From Verrucomicrobiales bacterium (GTDB taxonomy: Bacteria > Verrucomicrobiota > Verrucomicrobiia > Verrucomicrobiales > DEV007): DNA of 64,000 nucleotides. Positions within the stretch are counted from its first letter, which is position 1; each line of letters begins with the position of its first letter. This document shows positions 1 through 8,365 of this stretch, piece after piece. A model generated the notes under the pieces. That model was not told the origin of the DNA and ran no database searches. It saw only the letters and a list, made by a program, of their open reading frames with translations. The stretch is from NCBI GenBank assembly GCA_029213005.1, contig JARGPI010000001.1, positions 307,356-371,355 of the forward strand, in the 5' to 3' direction. A program made the translations under genes and the position numbers.

Positions 1-57
1 CAGGACACCGATGAGGCCACGGCTAAAAGTAGCAAAGCGTTGACGGTCAGTTTCAAT

Positions 58-918
58 CTACCCTGCATAAGCAATGGCCTCCTGACGCGATTCACCAAGG
101 CCTTCGATCCCGAGTTCGACAATATCACCCGCTTTCATAAACTGCGGTGGATTGAAACCCATCCCGACTCCGGGAGGCGTTCCCGTCGAGATGATATCGC
201 CTGGTATCAGGCTCATAAATTCGCTGAGATAGCTGACCAGATGTGCGATCCCGAAGATCATCGTTCCGGAATTCCCGTTTTGTTTGGTTTCGCCGTTCAC
301 TTTCAACCACATCCCAAGATTGTCGATGTCGCCGAGTTCATCCGGTGTCGCCACAAATGGTCCAATCGGCGCAAAGGTGTCACAGCTCTTGCCTTTGACC
401 CACTGACCTCCCCTTTCCAGCTGATAAGCGCGCTCGCTGTAGTCGTTGTGTAGAAGGTAACCAGCGACGTGATCGAGTGCATTTTCCTGACTTACGTAAT
501 TGGCCCGTTTTCCAATAACAAAGGCCAATTCCACTTCCCAGTCGGTTTTCTCGCTGTTGCGGGGAATCACAACGGGATCGTTGGGGCCACATATCGCGCT
601 GGTCGCTTTAAAAAACACGATAGGCTCTTCTGGAATTTGCATACCAGCCTCAGCGGCGTGGTCGGAGTAATTCAAGCCGATACAAATCAATTTGCCCGGC
701 TTTGCGACACAGGGCGCCAATCTGGTATCATCAGCAACGCGAGGAGCGCTCTCTGCATTGGCCTCGACCCATGACGATAACTTTTCGAAATTCTCCGGAT
801 CGGCAAAAAAATCCTCTCCCCAGTCCATTCCAAATTCCGAGGCATCGATACGGCTACCGTCACCAAGTTGCACACCGGGTTTTTCGGCTCCTTCATTTCC
901 AAAGCGGATCAATTTCAT
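58..918 (-). CDS. Fumarylacetoacetate hydrolase (FAH) family protein
   Basis: A 286-residue cytosolic enzyme of the FAH superfamily, which cleaves or hydrates 2-oxo acids at a divalent-metal site. Visible family signatures are LICIGLNYSDHAAE before the catalytic core, the acidic metal ligands in WEVELAFVIGK and HNDYSER, and the glycine-rich STGTPPGVG loop near the C-terminus. The N-terminal extension and full length match the 2,4-diketo-3-deoxy-fuconate hydrolase / ureidoglycolate-lyase-like subgroup, but the substrate cannot be fixed from sequence. I chose the ATG giving MKLIRFGN; the frame continues upstream only to a TTG. No pathway partners lie next to it in the window, so the sugar-acid role is an inference. 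Confidence 0.9.
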   Translation of the reverse strand: MKLIRFGNEGAEKPGVQLGDGSRIDASEFGMDWGEDFFADPENFEKLSSWVEANAESAPRVADDTRLAPCVAKPGKLICIGLNYSDHAAEAGMQIPEEPIVFFKATSAICGPNDPVVIPRNSEKTDWEVELAFVIGKRANYVSQENALDHVAGYLLHNDYSERAYQLERGGQWVKGKSCDTFAPIGPFVATPDELGDIDNLGMWLKVNGETKQNGNSGTMIFGIAHLVSYLSEFMSLIPGDIISTGTPPGVGMGFNPPQFMKAGDIVELGIEGLGESRQEAIAYAG

Positions 919-1025
919 ACGCCGCAAATCCTAGACGAACGCTCAAAGCTGACAAGCTTGAACTGTCCTAAAGGAGGGAAAAGTTCCGGAAAACGCACTG
1001 ACTCGTTTTTTTGCTCATCAGGTTT

Positions 1026-2231
1026 TCAGTTTTCCAGGAACTCTCCGTGAAGCGTGCGGGTTGCTTCATCCACACGGTCAGCATTCACGATCCAGGTGAT
1101 CCGGCGTGGCGATGTCACGACCTCGATGATGGCATTGGTGCCCAGGACTCGGGAACCCCGCATAACGTTTTTCGCCTGCGCATTGATCCCGCTGCCAATT
1201 ACACTCACGGCTCCGAGTCCCTTTTTAATCCTGAAAGAATCTCCAACGACAATCGCCAGCTGGCCTTCGAGAGCTGCTATCTGATGGAGGTTTTCAGAGG
1301 TGACGGTAACGAGAAAATTAAAGCGACCGTCCTGAGAACGATCGATCCTCAATTTACTGGAATCGATTTCAAAATCGGAAAGAATCTTCAGGACTTCTTC
1401 GATTTCAACCGTGGCCCCCTTCATAATTATAATTTCCTTCTGGCTCGCAATTCCGGTGACGGAGCCGCTTTCACGAGGCGGAAATTTCCGGACCACCGTA
1501 CCATCCCGTATCGGATCGTTGTCCGGAATCGGTCCGGAGGTAGCCCTTGCGTAAATGGCGATTCCGTTTTCCGATGCAAATTCCACGGCCTGAGCATTGA
1601 GAACCTTTGCTCCGTTATCGGCCATTTCTTTGGTTTCCTCATAGTCCATTTCAGGAATCCGGTGCGCGGCCGGGACGACTCGCGGGTCAGCGGTGTAAAC
1701 CCCGTCCACATCCGAACAAATTTCGCACCATTCGGCGTCGAGCGCTGCCGCAAGTGCCACAGCGGTGGTATCACTCCCCCCTCTACCTAGCGTGGTAATT
1801 TCCCGCCGGTACGACATGCCCTGATACCCGGCGACAATCACGATGTTACCACGCTCCAGTTCATCCTGAACCCGAATTGGCCTCACCTCGATGATGCGCG
1901 CATCGACATGGCGGTCATTGGTGATAATTCCGGCCTGCGATCCGGTGAAACTGATCGCCTTGCCACCCAGTTCCCGGATTGCCATCGACAAAAGCGCCAT
2001 CGAGATTCGCTCTCCGGCAGTCAGCAACATATCGAGCTCACGACGTTCCGGCGAGATGGAGACTTTTTTGGAAAGTGACAGCAAATCATCAGTCGTGTCA
2101 GCCATAGCCGAGACCACAACCACCACGGAATGCCCGGAGTCTCTGGTTTCGATGACCCGTTTCGCGACTTCTCTGAGTTTTTCCGGCGTTGCCACCGAAC
2201 TGCCCCCGTATTTCTGAACCACAATTGACAT
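1026..2231 (-). CDS. lysC: Aspartate kinase (first of two)
   Basis: A 401-residue monofunctional aspartokinase that phosphorylates aspartate at the entry to the lysine/threonine/methionine/diaminopimelate pathway. The amino-acid-kinase fold shows KYGGSS at residues 7-12, [11 protein letters not shown] in the middle and [12 protein letters not shown]. The C-terminal 130 residues form a tandem ACT region for allosteric amino-acid feedback. There is no homoserine dehydrogenase fusion. The gene stands alone between the FAH gene and the divergent TIGR03000-like locus. A second, distinct aspartokinase lies at 43458-44705; the two differ through the ACT region, which suggests different feedback inhibitors. 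No lysine riboswitch is evident upstream. Confidence 0.95.
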   Translation of the reverse strand: MSIVVQKYGGSSVATPEKLREVAKRVIETRDSGHSVVVVVSAMADTTDDLLSLSKKVSISPERRELDMLLTAGERISMALLSMAIRELGGKAISFTGSQAGIITNDRHVDARIIEVRPIRVQDELERGNIVIVAGYQGMSYRREITTLGRGGSDTTAVALAAALDAEWCEICSDVDGVYTADPRVVPAAHRIPEMDYEETKEMADNGAKVLNAQAVEFASENGIAIYARATSGPIPDNDPIRDGTVVRKFPPRESGSVTGIASQKEIIIMKGATVEIEEVLKILSDFEIDSSKLRIDRSQDGRFNFLVTVTSENLHQIAALEGQLAIVVGDSFRIKKGLGAVSVIGSGINAQAKNVMRGSRVLGTNAIIEVVTSPRRITWIVNADRVDEATRTLHGEFLEN

Positions 2232-2318
2232 AAGAGAGGGTAAAATACTCCAATATTGACGACGCCAATCCCAATTTTACGAAATCCGAGCCTGACATTG
2301 ACTTTACGCTCAAAATTT

Positions 2319-2753
2319 ATGATAATCGTGACAATGAGATCTTCATTGATTGTGCTTTTTTTCGGCGTGTTAGCCTTCGGTGTCAATCCGGGCCAGGCAG
2401 GTTGACGGAGCTGCGGTCCAGGTCAGTTTGGCTTGTCTTACAGCATCTACACTCCTTATCGTTTTGCGCCTCAGCAACCGGTTGCTTCGGTCGAAAAAAC
2501 GAAGTGCAAAATCGTGTTCCTTCTTCCGGAAAAGCCCTGTGATCTGTATGTCGAGGGTAGTTTGATGAAGACCAGCGCAACCGGTAAATTCGAAATGGTG
2601 ACAACGCCGCTCGGTTCGGGAACATTCAAATATACCCTCACGTTGCGGGACTCCCGGGACTACACCAAGACCCGGCAACATATTGTGAACGGTATTGTCG
2701 CCGGGGGAAATCTCACGGTCGATCTTCGGGGGCTGGAGCTGGCTTCTCTTTGA
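2319..2753 (+). pseudogene. TIGR03000-like secreted protein interrupted by in-frame TGA
   Basis: Reading from ATG 2319 or 2334 gives a hydrophobic signal peptide (MRSSLIVLFFGVLAFGVNPG) and then a TGA at 2403-2405. The same frame stays open after it to the TAG-less end at TGA 2751-2753, with no ATG or GTG that could begin the second part properly; the next possible start is a TTG at 2433. The downstream part (KIVFLLPEKPCDLYVEGSLM, TTPLGSGTFKYTLTLRD, IVNGIVAGGNLTVDL) has the pattern of the TIGR03000 domain of small planctomycete/verrucomicrobial secreted proteins. The simplest reading is one gene of about 140 residues broken by a nonsense change or sequencing error. Recoding is possible but unsupported. 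Confidence 0.6.
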
Positions 2754-2783
2754 AACCCACTTTCGGGTTGTTGATCGAGAGAA

Positions 2784-4040
2784 TTACTCAGCACCGCCGG
2801 AATAATACTCTTTGATGCCTTTAGCGACGGCTTCTGCGTATTCCCGCATAATTGAAGGACGTTCCTTGCCCGCGACTTCTTTTACGCCGTCGTAATCACC
2901 TGCCTGAATCCGGGCATAAACCTCGATGTTATTCATCACGTAAGGTTCGAAATATAGCACTGGGCAGGTGTAGGAGCGGTTGGCAAGGAGGTTTCTGGCC
3001 CACAGGTAGGGATCCCCGCCCACGTTTTTCGCGCGGCTTGAGTTCGGATCGTACTCGTAGGGAGGCAGAGCGGTTTCTTCAACGAATATTTCTGCTACGA
3101 CTTTGGCGACTGCTGCCTCCTGCTCGTGAATACGCTGTAAAATCCGCTCAATCATCTGAAAGCGATCCCCTTCGTCCAGAACTTCACCGGAGGTGTAGGC
3201 TCCGTTCATGAGCATGTGATAATGGTTTTCATCAACCAGGACCGGGCTGCTTGGATTCGACCACGCCCCGCTCCCGCTAGAGGCATTGTAATGAAGACAC
3301 AACACCATATCGGGCTTCAATTCTTCATTCACCACCCGGGCCCGCTCCACGATTTCCGCCCTGCGGTAGAACCGTCTCGTCGCATATGGCATCAGCAATC
3401 CATCGGGCACGCCGGGATTAACGGAGCGATACATCTGCAAATAATCTTTGGTCCTTGTTTTGGTGACCGGTTCGTTGGTGGAGCGTACCAAACTGACTTT
3501 GGCTCCCATTTCCTCCAGCATCGGCTTAAGCCGCTTCGCGGTTTGAAGCGTCATTTCCCCCTCCCGAACGGGTTTATCCTCGGGGAATCCAAATTGACGT
3601 TCCTCGATTCCCGCGAAATCGCCCCCAATGTGTCCCGGATCGATCGCGATGTGAAGCCCCTGAAGAGGCCCATCATTCCAATACCTTTTAACCTCCTGAG
3701 GCATCTCGGCACCTTCCGGCAGCAACTTCAAAACGTAAGAACCCTTATCGGTCTGAATCGTGGCCTGTTCCGGCTCAATGTTGATCACTTCCTTCCAGGT
3801 GTCGCCCACTGCATAGACCGTTTCGATCATCTCCTGAAGCCGGGCAGCGGTGATCGTGTTCTGATAGGCATCGAGATTTTCCCAAACCGGTTCAAAATCG
3901 CGCGGCGGATGATTAATCGTGATGGGACCGGGAGCTGGTGGAACCACAACGGAGTTCGAACTGTTTCGTTTCAACACAAAAAGCCCAACTAAAATCAGAA
4001 CAGCCAGTGCCAAGCTGACGAGTAACGGTTGTAATCTCAT
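2784..4040 (-). CDS. N-acetylmuramoyl-L-alanine amidase, Amidase_3 type
   Basis: A 418-residue envelope enzyme predicted to cut the amide bond between MurNAc and the stem peptide. Residues 7-23 form an N-terminal membrane anchor or uncleaved signal (RLQPLLVSLALAVLILVGLF). The zinc-amidase core begins at about residue 128 with IAIDPGH (His137); the second metal region is EGEM near residue 161, and the third is LCLHYNASSG at 249-257. A long insert after this motif, rich in Tyr and Glu, and a C-terminal helix are not typical of E. coli AmiA/B/C, so the substrate may be modified. It is convergent with the TIGR03000-like gene and co-directional with the upstream folate gene (gap 41 bp). Confidence 0.85.
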   Translation of the reverse strand: MRLQPLLVSLALAVLILVGLFVLKRNSSNSVVVPPAPGPITINHPPRDFEPVWENLDAYQNTITAARLQEMIETVYAVGDTWKEVINIEPEQATIQTDKGSYVLKLLPEGAEMPQEVKRYWNDGPLQGLHIAIDPGHIGGDFAGIEERQFGFPEDKPVREGEMTLQTAKRLKPMLEEMGAKVSLVRSTNEPVTKTRTKDYLQMYRSVNPGVPDGLLMPYATRRFYRRAEIVERARVVNEELKPDMVLCLHYNASSGSGAWSNPSSPVLVDENHYHMLMNGAYTSGEVLDEGDRFQMIERILQRIHEQEAAVAKVVAEIFVEETALPPYEYDPNSSRAKNVGGDPYLWARNLLANRSYTCPVLYFEPYVMNNIEVYARIQAGDYDGVKEVAGKERPSIMREYAEAVAKGIKEYYSGGAE

Positions 4041-4081
4041 TTTTTGGAAACCTTAACAATTATCACAAAAAATGCGACTTC

Positions 4082-4645
4082 TCATTTTCCGTCCGTGATC
4101 ACTTTATCCATCGGGATATCATGAACCTCGGCCTCAACATCACAGAGTTGAACGGAAAAACAGACTCCGATCAGAACCGGAGGCTTTTCCAACCGTCGCA
4201 ATCTTTCCAGATAGCGATCGTAATGCCCTTTTCCCCTTCCTAACCGATTTCCAGTGGTCTTGCAAAATCCGACGCCCGGGATGATCAAAAGGTCGGCGCT
4301 TTCCGGAGGGAGCACGGGACATTTGTCCGGATCCGGCTCGCGAATTTTAAACTCACCTTCGATGGTATCGCTGAAATCCTTCACCTCCCGGAATTCCATG
4401 CTCTGATCCGGCAGAACCCGGGCAAATCCCCAGATCCTGGATTCGTCAAACAGCGGACAAAGATCAGGCTCCGACGGAAGAGGCAGGAAGGCAAACACGG
4501 TGCGGGCAGCCTGGAATTCCGGAAGCTGAGCAATCGTTTTGCAGATTTTGTTCGAAGAGGATGCTTTCTCTTCAGCCGTCATTACCTTCAGATTCGCAAA
4601 ACAATTGCGACGAAGCCTTTTCTTTCTTTCTGGTAGCCCTGACAT
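4082..4645 (-). CDS. 5-formyltetrahydrofolate cyclo-ligase
   Basis: A 187-residue cytosolic enzyme converting 5-formyl-THF to 5,10-methenyl-THF with ATP, salvaging folate trapped by serine hydroxymethyltransferase side reactions. Key evidence is the N-terminal basic segment ERKKRLRRN, FAFLPLPSEPD in the nucleotide region and the C-terminal signature LLIIPGVGFCKTTGNRLGRG followed by KGHYDRYL, the phosphate-binding loop of the family. Length is normal. It is encoded just upstream of the amidase on the same strand and divergent from the DUF2760 gene. E. coli ygfA (fau) is the reference family member. Confidence 0.93.
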   Translation of the reverse strand: MSGLPERKKRLRRNCFANLKVMTAEEKASSSNKICKTIAQLPEFQAARTVFAFLPLPSEPDLCPLFDESRIWGFARVLPDQSMEFREVKDFSDTIEGEFKIREPDPDKCPVLPPESADLLIIPGVGFCKTTGNRLGRGKGHYDRYLERLRRLEKPPVLIGVCFSVQLCDVEAEVHDIPMDKVITDGK

Positions 4646-4739
4646 CTCTTCAAAACTACCTCAATTTGCAGGCGAAGCGGCCAATTTTTGAATCGCCTTT
4701 CGTTGCAAATCACATCTTTTGATCTACGGGTTACCCAAG

Positions 4740-5354
4740 ATGAAAAAGTCACTTCCTTTCCTTGCCATACTCCTTGTGTTAGCGGTCGGAGCCCTCTTCG
4801 CGACGCTTCCGCCCGACGCTGAAATGGCCGTCAAAGCTGCCGCCGCCCTTCTGGGAATTATTATCACAATCGGCCTGTTTATGAGTTCCGGAAGCGAATT
4901 GGATACCAACGTCAGCAAACCCAAGGAGGAACCCAGTAAACCCGCCCCGGCTTCATCAGCCAAAGGCTCTGCTGACGCGGAAGTGATCACCTTTCTCGCC
5001 CGGATGCAGGAAAAAGGACGACTCATCGATTTTCTGATGGACGATATCTCGGCCCACGACGATGCCGCTGTTGGCGCCGCCGCCCGGGTGGTGCATCAGG
5101 GATGCCGCTCCGTTCTCGACGAACATCTCACGGTGACACCTGTCGATTCAAGCACGGAAGGTTCCAAAGTTTCGATTCCGGAAGGATACAACGCCGGACT
5201 TTACCGTCTCACCGGAAATCTCAGTGGGAGCGCACCGTTCAACGGGACTCTCGTTCACAAGGGCTGGAAAGTTACCTCAGCGAAGTTGCCCAAAGTGATC
5301 ACCTCAGGTTCGGATGACCTTCCGGCACTGGCTCCCGCACAGGTCGAAGTCTAG
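4740..5354 (+). CDS. DUF2760 domain-containing membrane protein
   Basis: A 204-residue protein. Two hydrophobic helices (about residues 4-22 and 32-49) lead into an Ala/Pro-rich linker and a soluble domain of about 130 residues containing EVITFLARMQEKGRLIDFLMDD and VVHQGCRSVLDEHL. These match DUF2760, whose function is unknown. The ATG at 4740 is chosen over an upstream in-frame TTG because it begins a signal-like sequence (MKKSLPFLAILLVLAVGALF). The Hsp70-family gene starts 23 bp after its stop, a pairing widely seen for DUF2760, which suggests a membrane-tethered partner or client of that chaperone-like ATPase. Confidence 0.85.
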   Translation: MKKSLPFLAILLVLAVGALFATLPPDAEMAVKAAAALLGIIITIGLFMSSGSELDTNVSKPKEEPSKPAPASSAKGSADAEVITFLARMQEKGRLIDFLMDDISAHDDAAVGAAARVVHQGCRSVLDEHLTVTPVDSSTEGSKVSIPEGYNAGLYRLTGNLSGSAPFNGTLVHKGWKVTSAKLPKVITSGSDDLPALAPAQVEV

Positions 5355-5377
5355 TCCCAGCCCTTACCACACCGCAT

Positions 5378-7201
5378 ATGAAAAAGTCTTTTGCTCTGGG
5401 CATCGACCTGGGGACCAGTAACAGCGCCGCCTCGTGGGCCGATCTCTCAACCCGGGAGACGCCCGCTATCATGGACATCCCGCAGACTCTCGGAGTCAGC
5501 AGTTTAGGTGCCCGCGAGACCTTTCCATCAGCGACCTACCTGCCTAACGAGTCGGAATTCCCCGACAGCCTCGCTCTTCCCACCTGGGACAGTGATGAAA
5601 AGCGCGTCATCCGCGGACTCTTCGCCCGGGAACACGGTGCTATGGTCCCGGAACGCCTGATCACCTCAGCCAAATCCTGGCTTTCCAACCCGCATGTCGA
5701 TGCCAGAGCGGCAATCCTTCCGTGGCAGTCGGAAATCTCCGAAACCCAGAAATTATCTCCTTTTGAAGCGACCCGTGGCTACCTCGAGCACCTCCGTAAA
5801 GCTTACGAGTCCTCCGAAAACGCGATTCCCCTCGAAGAAGGCGAAATCGTAGTCACCGTTCCCGCCTCTTTTGACGAAGTGGCCCGAAATCTCACCGCCG
5901 ACGCTGCGGAAGCCGCCGGATTTGAAAACGCCGTGCTTCTCGAAGAGCCCCTCGCCGCTTTCTACGCCTGGACCGCACAAACCGGCAGCGACTGGCGGAA
6001 TCAGGTCGAAAAAGGCGACATCGTACTCGTGTGTGACGTCGGTGGCGGAACCGCGGACTTCAGCCTTCTGTTTATTACCGATTTGGACGGCAGTCTCGAA
6101 ATCGAGCGCATCAGCGTGGGCGAGCATCTCCTTCTCGGCGGTGATAATATGGATCTGGCGCTGGCTTACACCCTCCAGGCGAAGCTGGCCGCTGAAGGAA
6201 CCACCATCGATGCCTGGCAAATGCTGTCCCTCATCCAAAGTTGCGGCGCAGCGAAGGTAACTCTCTTTTCGAGGACCGATCTCGACGAAGCACCGATTTC
6301 GATTCCGTCCCGTGGTTCGAGTTTGCTCGCGAAAACCATTTCAACCAAACTCGACCGCGCCACCCTGGAATCCGTCGTTCTCGATGGCTTCTTCCCCATG
6401 ACGAAGCCGGATGAGCTACCTCAGGAAGGGAAAAGCGGTCTCCACGAATTTGGGCTGCCTTACGCCTCGGATCCTGTGGTCAGCAAACACCTCGCCCGCT
6501 TCCTCAAGCGAAGCCTTGAGAACGTTAAGGCCAGCGAAGAACTTTCCCAGATGGTGTCCGATACCACCGGTGATTTGCTTCATCCCACCGCGATCCTGTT
6601 TAACGGAGGAGCTTTCAAAGCCGACGCCGTTCGGCAACGGGTCCTCGATCTGCTGGGGAGCTGGAATCAGGGCGAAGCACCCACCGAATTGCAGGGCTTC
6701 CAGCCCGACCTCGCCGTAGCGCGCGGCGCGGCCGTCTATGCCAGAAACCGGGCCACCGGACAGGGACTGAGGATTAAAGCCGGAACGTCGCGCTCCTACT
6801 ACCTCGGCTTGGAGTCCTCTATGCCTGCGATTCCCGGTTTCAAACCACCATTGAAAGGCGTCTGCGTCGTTCCTCAGGGAATGGAAGAAGGCAGCGAACA
6901 TATTCTCGAAGGTCAGGAATTTGGATTGATCACCGGACAGGAAGCCGAGTTTCGCTTTCTGTCATCCGAAGTTCGCAGTGGCGATGAACCGGGCACCATT
7001 GTTGACAACGCAGAAGCCGAATTGGAAGAGACCGCGAGTCTCGCCGTCGAGCTACCGCCTCTCGATGGTCACGAGCTCGGCGAGATGATTCCGGTCAAGC
7101 TCCACGCCTGTGTCACCGAGCTCGGCAATCTCGAGCTCTGGATGCAGCACACCGGTTCCGAGAAGCGCTGGCAGCTGACCTTCAACGTCCGGACCGAGTA
7201 A
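5378..7201 (+). CDS. Hsp70-family chaperone-like ATPase, DUF2760-associated
   Basis: A 607-residue actin-fold ATPase related to DnaK. The nucleotide-binding domain shows phosphate-1 GIDLGTSNSAAS (residues 8-19), VTVPASFDEVARNLTADAAE, phosphate-2 VCDVGGGTADFSL and an adenosine-type motif LFNGGAFKADAVR. The region after about residue 470 is short and unlike the DnaK beta-sandwich/lid, and there is no C-terminal EEVD-like or helical lid sequence, so this is not the housekeeping DnaK. It follows the DUF2760 gene by 23 bp and is presumably co-transcribed. No grpE or dnaJ is nearby. The role is inferred only as an ATP-dependent partner of DUF2760. Confidence 0.88.
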   Translation: MKKSFALGIDLGTSNSAASWADLSTRETPAIMDIPQTLGVSSLGARETFPSATYLPNESEFPDSLALPTWDSDEKRVIRGLFAREHGAMVPERLITSAKSWLSNPHVDARAAILPWQSEISETQKLSPFEATRGYLEHLRKAYESSENAIPLEEGEIVVTVPASFDEVARNLTADAAEAAGFENAVLLEEPLAAFYAWTAQTGSDWRNQVEKGDIVLVCDVGGGTADFSLLFITDLDGSLEIERISVGEHLLLGGDNMDLALAYTLQAKLAAEGTTIDAWQMLSLIQSCGAAKVTLFSRTDLDEAPISIPSRGSSLLAKTISTKLDRATLESVVLDGFFPMTKPDELPQEGKSGLHEFGLPYASDPVVSKHLARFLKRSLENVKASEELSQMVSDTTGDLLHPTAILFNGGAFKADAVRQRVLDLLGSWNQGEAPTELQGFQPDLAVARGAAVYARNRATGQGLRIKAGTSRSYYLGLESSMPAIPGFKPPLKGVCVVPQGMEEGSEHILEGQEFGLITGQEAEFRFLSSEVRSGDEPGTIVDNAEAELEETASLAVELPPLDGHELGEMIPVKLHACVTELGNLELWMQHTGSEKRWQLTFNVRTE

Positions 7202-7229
7202 TCTCCGTCCGGGCAGGGTTTTAGCGTCC

Positions 7230-7248
7230 GACTGTACAGGGTACAGTC
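7230..7248. repeat. Dispersed palindrome GACTGTAC-AGG-GTACAGTC, single unit
   Basis: Perfect 8 bp inverted repeat around the spacer AGG. It lies between the convergent ends of the Hsp70 and methyltransferase genes, where it could also fold as a bidirectional transcript-end hairpin. The same unit recurs at three other places in this window. Confidence 0.8.
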
Positions 7249-7251
7249 TCC

Positions 7252-7284
7252 TCTTGTTCCTGCTCTTAATCTTGTTCCTGCTCT
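7252..7284. repeat. 15 bp direct repeat, two copies
   Basis: TCTTGTTCCTGCTCT occurs at 7252-7266 and again at 7270-7284, separated by three bases, immediately after the palindrome and before the methyltransferase stop. It is non-coding and may be a slippage-prone tract. Confidence 0.8.
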
Positions 7285-7299
7285 GAGCCCCGCAAAGAA

Positions 7300-8259
7300 T
7301 CAAGAAGCTTTGCCGTACAGACTGTCAAGAATCTCGCGTCCGGCAGATTTTGACGAAACCGCCGTTTTCTCCGAAATCGACCGCGCCATTTTCTGAAACG
7401 GTTTCAGATAAGTCGTCGGGAAACTCCAGTATTTCGCGCGTCCGGCATTCATTTCAGAGAGCGCCTCCTCGTAGTGACCGGTCAGATCGACTGGTTTCAC
7501 TTCCTCGGACTCCCGTTTCTGAAAGATTCCGAAAAGGTTACCACCCTGACGTTCCAATTTCACGGTATGGAGCCCGGCACTGTTGGCAACGCCCTCCAGA
7601 GTCTTGATGTCAAAACCGAAGAGGTGACCATCGTGCCACTTGTGATCAAAGTGCATTCCGGCGTAAAGAATGTCCGGCACTTCTATCGCGAAATGCCCGC
7701 CATCTTTGAGGAATTCGCTCATGTTCCGGATATCAATCACAGGATCTTTGAGATGCTCCAGCACATGGAAAAGCGTGGCGATCTCAAAAGTCCCCCGCTC
7801 CACATCCGCTTCCTGGTACATTCCGAGAAAGAGATTCAAATCGTAGCTTTCTTTCGCAAAACCACCGTATCCGGCGTTGGGCTCGATTCCGAAAATATCG
7901 ACGCCCCGGCTTTTTAAGAGGTAAGCCCATTCTCCCCCACCCGCTCCGAAATCAACCGCCCGGGTATTGCCCGGCAAATACTCGTGAAGCCGCTCCCAGC
8001 GGTCCAACGCCACTCCGCCAGCCCGGAAAATGTGCTTTTTCTTCGGTGTGACGACGTTTTTGTAGGATTTCCGGTAATCCTCTTTGTAAAATTGAGACAA
8101 ATCCTCGATCGGCAGAGGATCGACGTAGATGAGACCACTGTCTTTGGAGATCACGTTGCGCAATTCGTGCCCTTCCCTGGCCCGGGTTGCCACAATTTCG
8201 CATTCCCGCCCGCCAGTGATGGGGCAAGGTCTCTCCGCTAAAACACTTCCAGATTCCAT
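7300..8259 (-). CDS. Class I SAM-dependent methyltransferase
   Basis: A 319-residue protein of the Methyltransf_23 type. An N-terminal zinc-ribbon-like or recognition segment (RPCPITGG, SKDSGLIYVDPLPIEDLSQF) precedes the Rossmann domain. Motif I is AVDFGAGGGEWAYLL at 101-115, the acidic ribose-binding residue sits in IFGIEP, and motif IV/post-I is ATLFHVLEHLKDP. Proteins with this architecture often act on sugars or lipids in surface-polysaccharide pathways, but no such cluster is here, so the substrate is unknown. It is solitary, convergent with the Hsp70 gene and divided from it by the repeat region. Confidence 0.85.
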   Translation of the reverse strand: MESGSVLAERPCPITGGRECEIVATRAREGHELRNVISKDSGLIYVDPLPIEDLSQFYKEDYRKSYKNVVTPKKKHIFRAGGVALDRWERLHEYLPGNTRAVDFGAGGGEWAYLLKSRGVDIFGIEPNAGYGGFAKESYDLNLFLGMYQEADVERGTFEIATLFHVLEHLKDPVIDIRNMSEFLKDGGHFAIEVPDILYAGMHFDHKWHDGHLFGFDIKTLEGVANSAGLHTVKLERQGGNLFGIFQKRESEEVKPVDLTGHYEEALSEMNAGRAKYWSFPTTYLKPFQKMARSISEKTAVSSKSAGREILDSLYGKAS

Positions 8260-8365
8260 GGTCTACTCTTAAGTAGCGACGATCTTACACAGGAAACCGC
8301 AATCCGCGACTGAAAATTGACTTCCAGCTTTTCCATACGAATCGATCTAATGCCGCCTCACCGGC

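Noticed and set aside
1011..1790. Long plus-strand open frame opposite aspartate kinase
   Set aside because: Antisense shadow of a clear kinase gene; its protein has no family pattern and is rich in Arg/His/Pro as expected for a complementary frame.
2232..2320. Lysine riboswitch upstream of aspartate kinase
   Set aside because: The leader is too short and shows no recognisable riboswitch core.
2403..2445. SECIS element behind the TGA in the TIGR03000-like gene
   Set aside because: Only a three-pair stem (CCA/TGG) can be drawn; not enough structure.
3216..3992. 258-codon plus-strand frame opposite the Amidase_3 gene
   Set aside because: Lies wholly inside the amidase gene, whose motifs are intact.
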